Below, piece after piece: positions 59,124 to 64,000 of a stretch of 64,000 bases of DNA (position 1 is the first letter of the stretch; each line of letters starts with the position of its first letter). The position numbers were made by a program, and so were the translations under genes. The notes below the pieces were generated by a model. It was not told the DNA's origin. It did not search any database and saw only the letters and a list, made by a program, of their open reading frames with translations. The stretch spans positions 124,001 through 188,000 of the forward strand of contig NZ_ML660059.1 in assembly GCF_007004665.1 (NCBI RefSeq), written 5' to 3'. This stretch comes from Denitrobaculum tricleocarpae. GTDB taxonomy: Bacteria; Pseudomonadota; Alphaproteobacteria; Kiloniellales; Kiloniellaceae.

Positions 59124-60557
59124 CTAGTCCCGGCCGTAGGTGTCTTCGATTCTGATAATGTCATCCTCGCCGACATAATCGCCGACCTGCACCTCGATCA
59201 GATGCAGTGGCTCCACCTCTTTATTGGCGAGCCGGTGCACGACGCCTTTCGGAATGTAAACGGATTGGTTCTCCCGAAGGCTGGTCTCCTCCTCTCCGCA
59301 GGTGACCGTCGCGGTTCCCTTGACGACCACCCAATGCTCAGAGCGATGCTTGTGCTTCTGGAGGGAGAGGATACCGCCCGGCTTCACGATGATGCGCTTG
59401 ACGCGAAAACGTTCTTCCTCGTCGATATCCTTGTAGTTACCCCAGGGGCGGTAAACCCGCCTGTGGTGAACCGCTTCGCTTCGATCCGAGGACTTCAGAC
59501 TTTCCACCAGATCCTTGACCTCGGCCGCCCTGTCCTTCGGCGCGATCATCAAAGCATCATCGGTCGAGACAACGATCATGTCCTGGAGACCGACCGCGGC
59601 GATCAGGCGGTCATCCTCGCCGCGGATGTAAGAGTTGGCGACATCACGCAGCAGGTTGTCGCCCGCCGACACATTTCCGTGGTCATCTTTCTCAGCTATA
59701 TCCCAGAGAGCCGGCCATGCACCGACATCATTCCAACCTATGTCCGCGGGCACCACCGCAGCATTGCCGGTATGTTCCATGACGGCATAGTCAATCGAAT
59801 CGCTCGGACAGGCTGCGAAAGCCGGTTCGTCGAGGCGGACGAAATCCAGGTCGCGAAAACTTTTTTCCAGCGCCAGATTCGACTGCTTAAGTATTTCCGG
59901 CGCCAAACGACCGATTTCATCGAGGTAGACCTGAGCCGGCAGAACAAACATGCCGCTGTTCCAAAGGTAGTTGCCGGCGGAGAGATAACTCTGCGCCGTT
60001 GGAAGATCCGGCTTTTCGACGAAACCGGCAACGGAGAAGGCGCCATTCAAGGCCTCGAGGCCCTCTCCCTGCTTTATGTAACCATAACCGGTCTCGGGAT
60101 GGCGCGGCGTGATGCCAAAGGTGACCAGTTTGCCCGCGCGCGCCGCTGCGCCGGCGCTATCCACAGCCGATGAGAAAGCTCTCAAGTCACCGACAACATG
60201 ATCGGATGGCAGCAGAACCATGATGGCGTCCGGATCCTCGCGCTGAAGCATCAGAGCGGCAACCGTTACGGCTGGCGCCGTATTGCGGCCCAAAGGCTCA
60301 AGAACAATGGCCCTTGGCGAGACATCGGCCTGCTGCAGCTGCTCGGCAACGATAAAGCGATGCTCGTTGTTGGCGATGATCAACGGCGCGTGATAGCGGG
60401 CAGGATCCGATACCCGCAGGGCCGTATCCTGCAACATCGTATTCTCGCCGGAAAGCGGCAGAAGCTGTTTCGGATAGTGCGCCCGGGACAGAGGCCAAAG
60501 CCTTGAACCGGATCCGCCGGATAGAATAACCGGATAGAGCTTCGAATCGTTTGGCAT
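59124..60557 (-). CDS. manC: Mannose-1-phosphate guanylyltransferase / mannose-6-phosphate isomerase
   Basis: 477 residues: a nucleotidyltransferase domain (ILSGGSGSRLWPLSRAHYPKQ, FVEKPD, WNSGMFVL) and a C-terminal cupin isomerase domain (RPWGNYKDIDEEERFRVKRI, LSLQKHKHRSEHWVVVKGTA, YIPKGVVHRLAN). It supplies GDP-mannose for exopolysaccharide. Confidence 0.96.
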   Translation of the reverse strand: MPNDSKLYPVILSGGSGSRLWPLSRAHYPKQLLPLSGENTMLQDTALRVSDPARYHAPLIIANNEHRFIVAEQLQQADVSPRAIVLEPLGRNTAPAVTVAALMLQREDPDAIMVLLPSDHVVGDLRAFSSAVDSAGAAARAGKLVTFGITPRHPETGYGYIKQGEGLEALNGAFSVAGFVEKPDLPTAQSYLSAGNYLWNSGMFVLPAQVYLDEIGRLAPEILKQSNLALEKSFRDLDFVRLDEPAFAACPSDSIDYAVMEHTGNAAVVPADIGWNDVGAWPALWDIAEKDDHGNVSAGDNLLRDVANSYIRGEDDRLIAAVGLQDMIVVSTDDALMIAPKDRAAEVKDLVESLKSSDRSEAVHHRRVYRPWGNYKDIDEEERFRVKRIIVKPGGILSLQKHKHRSEHWVVVKGTATVTCGEEETSLRENQSVYIPKGVVHRLANKEVEPLHLIEVQVGDYVGEDDIIRIEDTYGRD

Positions 60558-61174
60558 TCAGCGCATCTTCCTCAATTACCTTGCCTCACAACAAAAGGCT
60601 ATCTCTCGACAAACGGGCTTTTCCGCCGCACGGGTCCAAGGCAGCAGCTTCCATGACCTAAGCTTCGCGGGAGTCTTAGCCTGCAGCAAGAGCGTCGGAC
60701 GAGACAAATAAACCAGGATTAACCGCCTAACACTAACCGGATGAAGCTGTTAAATCATTACCCACTTATCGCTTTGCGTCGAGTGACGCTTTCGGGTTCC
60801 ACATTCCCGCCACACGGCGTTACGCCCTGGCAGTGCGATCGCAGGATAGCACTGCACGAATTCGACCCTTTTGAGTATCGGGGCGTCAAAACTTAGGGAT
60901 GGCCGGAAAAGCATCACGAGTCGGCAGAATTTACAGGCTTCGTTACGCTTTCGCCGAGTGCGATTCTCTTATCAGATTCATATGCCTACGGTAATTCTCC
61001 AGGTAAAGTTCAGCGACGGGCTCAACATCGGCTCAGGGGCTGGACGCTGCAAAGAGACGACAGGTGTTGAGAATTTTTACACCCCGGCGGAAAATCTTAA
61101 CACACTGTTAATATTAACCTTATTTCGGCCTATGCCGAGATGGGTCTGGATTTCTAAAGTCTTGGCCGATTCAA
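60558..61174. other. Intergenic region upstream of the PEP-CTERM genes
   Basis: Roughly 0.6 kb with no supported gene. It contains an inverted repeat GCAGTGC/GCACTGC (60830-60836, 60849-60855; 12-base spacer). A 117-codon frame at 60871-61224 runs through it but looks spurious. Confidence 0.4.
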
Positions 61175-61191
61175 GACATAAAATTTATGTC
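61175..61191. promoter_or_regulatory. Candidate activator-binding palindrome
   Basis: GACATAAA, A, TTTATGTC is a perfect 8-bp palindrome with a one-base centre. It ends 75 bases before the -24 element of the sigma-54 promoter, a usual place for an enhancer-binding protein. Binding by a PrsR-like regulator is speculation. Confidence 0.45.
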
Positions 61192-61223
61192 GAAATTCCT
61201 TACAAACGCCATACGCTTGTATG

Positions 61224-61236
61224 AATTAACAAATTA
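61224..61236 (+). promoter_or_regulatory. Near-consensus IHF site
   Basis: AATTAACAAATTA matches WATCAANNNNTTR with one change (T for C). It sits between the palindrome and the sigma-54 promoter, where IHF commonly bends DNA. Short AT-rich motifs occur by chance in such sequence. Confidence 0.3.
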
Positions 61237-61265
61237 ATACACTGATTCTATTCATAAAATATAGT

Positions 61266-61281
61266 TGGCACGCGAATTGCT
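61266..61281 (+). promoter_or_regulatory. Sigma-54 promoter of PEP-CTERM gene 1
   Basis: TGGCACG (61266-61272), four bases, TTGCT (61277-61281): a full match to TGGCAYGNNNNTTGCW with the required GG-to-GC spacing. It lies 71 bases before ATG 61352. Confidence 0.82.
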
Positions 61282-61351
61282 TGTAAACCCCAGAAAGCCT
61301 ATTAACGCTTGTATGTCGTATTTAAGATTATCAGCGAGGGTAATAAGACCA

Positions 61352-62194
61352 ATGTTAAAGTTTAGTAAAATTCTGGGCGGCACCGCGGTTGCGCTGACGC
61401 TCATGGCCGGCGCATCACAAGCCTCCGCCGGAACCTTGATCGACGACTGGAGCTATGAGATTCAAGCTGGCTTCGTCGCCTTTACACCACAGCCTGCAGT
61501 CTCTGGATCGGGTAACAACGGCGATCTTCCGGCTCCTTTCACGAATGCACCTACAGTCCTCAGTTGGGGCACAGGAGATGACGGCCCCAGCCAGCTGGAA
61601 GTTTCCAAAGAAGTTATCAGCACGACCGGCGGTCTCTTCACCAACGACCTTAGCGGTGTGAACGGAGCTTTGCTCACACACAGAAACCGCACCATTGCTG
61701 ACGGCCCTTCGCTCGAAACCGCTACGATTTTCGCGCCTCTGACGCTCACCCCCTTCTCCCCTGCGGGACCTGCTCTCGAAGCGTTTGATATTTTCTTCAA
61801 TATCGTTTTTGAAGAAACGGCTAATTTCGGGCTGGATGGTAATCCCGGACCCGGAGCTGGCGATTGTACTCCAGGCACAGGCAACGAGCCTTGCGCAGAC
61901 ATCTTCGTACTTCAGAACCCGGGTTCGCTGTCGACGTCCTTCATTCTGGATGGCTTCGAATACACCATTTCTCTCTTCTCGGAAGACCTTGGCCCACTGA
62001 GCGACGAAGCCTGTGCCGCAGCCGGTGCAGATCCGGAATGCATTGGTTTCATCACACCTGAAGGCATGGTCAACACCCTGCAGACCCAGTTCAACATTAC
62101 GGCCCGCGCTGTTCCTGAGCCCGGCACCCTGGCCCTTCTCGGCCTCGGCCTGCTTGGTCTTGGTATCGCACGCCGCCGCAAGGTTGCTGCCTAA
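61352..62194 (+). CDS. THxN-type PEP-CTERM protein 1
   Basis: 280 residues: a signal peptide (MLKFSKILGGTAVALTLMAG, then ASQASA), a secreted beta-rich domain with the LLTHRNRTI segment (the THxN motif), four cysteines (DCTPGTG, EPCADI, EACAAAG, ECIGF), and the sorting tail VPEPGTLALLGLGLLGLG followed by IARRRKVAA. The VPEP-TM-basic signal is recognised by exosortase, which releases the protein to the surface. ATG 61352 is chosen by match to its paralogue's signal peptide. Confidence 0.92.
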   Translation: MLKFSKILGGTAVALTLMAGASQASAGTLIDDWSYEIQAGFVAFTPQPAVSGSGNNGDLPAPFTNAPTVLSWGTGDDGPSQLEVSKEVISTTGGLFTNDLSGVNGALLTHRNRTIADGPSLETATIFAPLTLTPFSPAGPALEAFDIFFNIVFEETANFGLDGNPGPGAGDCTPGTGNEPCADIFVLQNPGSLSTSFILDGFEYTISLFSEDLGPLSDEACAAAGADPECIGFITPEGMVNTLQTQFNITARAVPEPGTLALLGLGLLGLGIARRRKVAA

Positions 62195-62226
62195 GTCTAC
62201 CCCGACTTAGAGTTACCACTAAGAAG

Positions 62227-62255
62227 ACCTCCCGCCACTTGGCGGGAGGTTTTTT
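62227..62255 (+). terminator. Terminator after PEP-CTERM gene 1
   Basis: Stem ACCTCCCGCCA (62227-62237) pairs with TGGCGGGAGGT (62240-62250), followed by TTTTT. An identical stem follows gene 2, showing that it was copied with the gene. Confidence 0.93.
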
Positions 62256-62540
62256 GTTTCCTGCTGTGCCCAGACTCAAGATCTCATTTCGTCCGATACA
62301 GACGGGCGCACAAGAGATGCAAGGCTCTATCAACCGCATTGTTGATAAATTTTACAGCGGCATTCAACCTGGTTAATCATTGATTTACATATATTTTTTT
62401 CGAGTTATCAAAAAAACCGCGGCAAAACGCCGTTCGTTGTGACTTTTTTGAGGCCGGATTTTGTCGGCGCACTTTACAATCAAGCAGCCTCAATTTACAC
62501 AAACCCGCACAAGCCGTTGTTTACAAACACTTTTTATTCT

Positions 62541-62556
62541 TGGCATGTGGATTGCT
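62541..62556 (+). promoter_or_regulatory. Sigma-54 promoter of PEP-CTERM gene 2
   Basis: TGGCATG (62541-62547), TGGA, TTGCT (62552-62556): full match to the sigma-54 consensus, 46 bases before ATG 62603. The upstream 62256-62540 is AT-rich with no gene and no copy of the palindrome found before gene 1. Confidence 0.82.
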
Positions 62557-62602
62557 ATGAAGGGCAGGGTATCCACACATGATTTTAGGATCGATTAACA
62601 AT

Positions 62603-63427
62603 ATGTCTAAGTTCACAAAGTTTTTGGGCGGTGCTGCGCTTGCAGTGACGCTCGCGGCAGGCGCCACGCAGGCATCTGCCGGAACCTTGATCACCGACTG
62701 GAGCTATGAAGTCCAAACCGGCTTCGTTGCCTTCACACCACAGCCTACGGTCACGGGATCGGGCAACAACGGCGATCTTCCGGCTCCTTTCACGAATGCA
62801 CCTACAGTCCTCAGTTGGGGCACAGGCGATGACGGCCCCAGCCAGCTGGAAGTCTCCAAAGAGGTGATCAGCACAACCGGTGGCCTCATCACCAACGATC
62901 TTGGCGGCGTGAACGGCGCACTGCTTACGCACAGAAACCGGACCATCGGCCCGGGCCCGACACTTGAAACCGCTACGATTTTCGCACCCCTGACGCTCAC
63001 TCCCTTCTCTCCCGCGGGACCTGCTCTCGATCCCTTCGACATCGCCTTCAATATCGTTTTTGAAGAAACCACGAACTTTCCTGCAAACGGGGGTGATTGC
63101 ACACCCGGCACAGGCGGCACACCTTGTGCTGACATCTTCGTGCTTCTGAACCCAGGTTCGCTCTCGACGTCCTTCATTCTGGACGGCTTCGAATACACCA
63201 TCTCTCTCTTTTCGGAAGACCTTGGCGTACTGAGCGATGAAGCCTGTGCCGCAGCCGGCGCAGAAGCGGGATGCATTGGTTTCATTACACCTGAAGGTGA
63301 GATCAGCACCCTGCAGACCAAGTTCAACATCACGGCCCGCGCTGTTCCTGAGCCCGGCACCCTGGCCCTTCTCGGCCTCGGACTGCTTGGCCTCGGTATC
63401 GCACGCCGCCGCAAGGTTGCTGCCTAA
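62603..63427 (+). CDS. THxN-type PEP-CTERM protein 2
   Basis: 274 residues, highly similar to gene 1 throughout: signal peptide (MSKFTKFLGGAALAVTLAAG), LLTHRNRTI, the same four cysteines, and the same VPEPGTLALLGLGLLGLG sorting tail. The main change is a shorter loop before DCTPGTG (TNFPANGG instead of a longer Gly/Pro segment) and a few substitutions near ISTLQTKF. It arose by tandem duplication but has its own promoter and terminator. Confidence 0.92.
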   Translation: MSKFTKFLGGAALAVTLAAGATQASAGTLITDWSYEVQTGFVAFTPQPTVTGSGNNGDLPAPFTNAPTVLSWGTGDDGPSQLEVSKEVISTTGGLITNDLGGVNGALLTHRNRTIGPGPTLETATIFAPLTLTPFSPAGPALDPFDIAFNIVFEETTNFPANGGDCTPGTGGTPCADIFVLLNPGSLSTSFILDGFEYTISLFSEDLGVLSDEACAAAGAEAGCIGFITPEGEISTLQTKFNITARAVPEPGTLALLGLGLLGLGIARRRKVAA

Positions 63428-63459
63428 GTCCACCCCGGCTTAGAGTTACCACTAAGAAG

Positions 63460-63489
63460 ACCTCCCGCCACTTGGCGGGAGGTTTTTTT
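63460..63489 (+). terminator. Terminator after PEP-CTERM gene 2
   Basis: The same ACCTCCCGCCA/TGGCGGGAGGT stem as after gene 1, followed by seven T. Confidence 0.93.
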
Positions 63490-63902
63490 ATGCCTAGTAA
63501 GCTGCTCCGAGGGAAAACGCGCAAAGCGGCACAGCCTGCATCGAAACCCTTGTCCCGCAGGCTCCCGTGGGGCTCTCCTCAGGAAGATAGCGTATGCAGT
63601 GTTTTCTGGTGACCACCGCCCCTGGCCAGCGATCTGAGTAAGCCAGCTATCTCAATAAACCGTGCAGTCGCGGCTAGACTGTTGACCGCATCGGGCTCAT
63701 AACACAGAAAGATCAGTAAAACTTGTTACTGACTACCTTTACGATTGCGGCACGCTTCGTCATCGTCACTGACTGGCCCGACCCTGACGAGTTTTCACTG
63801 CCGTTCGTTGACAGCCTAGATTGGTTGCAATGACTTTAAACAAGGCAAACGGGCGCCGACGCAGCAGCGGATCTGCCCTAGCTTTCGAAGGACCTTACCC
63901 CC
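63490..63902. other. Intergenic region, nothing clear
   Basis: About 0.4 kb between the last terminator and a possible gene at the edge. No coding frame, sigma-54 site or strong repeat is seen. Confidence 0.4.
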
Positions 63903-64000
63903 ATGTCGAGAGCAAAGCAGTTACGTGCAGCGGAATTGATGGATCAGACGTCTGATATGACACAAGCCTCGTGGAATGCGATACCTCACAAATTGAAGGT
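63903..64000 (+). CDS. Possible start of a gene running off the right edge
   Basis: An ATG with in-frame TAG eight codons before it and 32 open codons after (begins MSRAKQLRAAELMDQTSD). AGGA lies about eleven bases upstream. Too little is visible to identify it. Confidence 0.35.
   Translation, partial: MSRAKQLRAAELMDQTSDMTQASWNAIPHKLK

Noticed and set aside
60871-61224. 117-codon frame upstream of the PEP-CTERM genes
   Set aside because: No ribosome-binding site, no recognisable domain, and it runs through the candidate activator palindrome (61175-61191).

Overview
The window is chromosomal DNA from an alphaproteobacterium, most likely a marine or saline Rhodospirillales-type organism. The assignment is my inference from gene content and order. 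A ChvG-type sensor kinase is followed by a short HprK and a regulatory PTS. An ahcY, divL, tsaE, amgK, murU, addB, addA, trxA run follows. The divL product has tyrosine in place of the phospho-accepting histidine, as in Caulobacter. There is a TIGR02300/FYDLN-type zinc protein, and aroA, cmk, rpsA, ihfB and lapA are in order. No plasmid, phage or insertion-sequence genes are visible.

Layout. 1-4331 (+): sensor kinase end, then hprK, rapZ, EIIA-Man, HPr and enzyme I, a PTS with no sugar permease. 4654-18152 (+): ahcY, divL, then t6A, peptidoglycan-recycling, recombination-repair and thioredoxin genes. 18314-23594 (-): trpF, trpB, trpA, accD, folC. 23851-28494: an accessory island with a membrane-anchored beta-helix protein, a VanZ-like membrane protein carrying two ribbon-helix-helix-like repeats at its C-terminus, and two tandem paralogous membrane proteins. 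28533-35879 (-): aroA, cmk, rpsA, ihfB, lapA, an ornithine cyclodeaminase family gene and pyrF. 36278-37046: the FYDLN-type protein and tRNA-Ala(GGC) with a duplicated 3' end.

37146-51268 is a catabolic region. A peptide-type ABC transporter (-) diverges from two tandem MlrC/M81 metalloproteins (+). A urate-to-glyoxylate pathway (puuD, puuE, uraD, alc, allA) with a LysR regulator follows. A TetR gene and a giant DUF2339 membrane protein diverge from a clear 16-bp-arm palindrome. 55583-63427 is a cell-surface/exopolysaccharide region: an exosortase-associated acyltransferase, galE, a small membrane protein, manC, and two tandem THxN-type PEP-CTERM proteins. Each PEP-CTERM gene has a close match to a sigma-54 promoter. 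The exosortase is not in the window.

The items most worth following up are the VanZ/tandem-RHH fusion, the two sigma-54-driven PEP-CTERM genes (the first with a candidate activator palindrome and IHF-like site), a dispersed palindromic repeat that supplies the stop codons of both folC and galE, and two abnormal tRNA loci.
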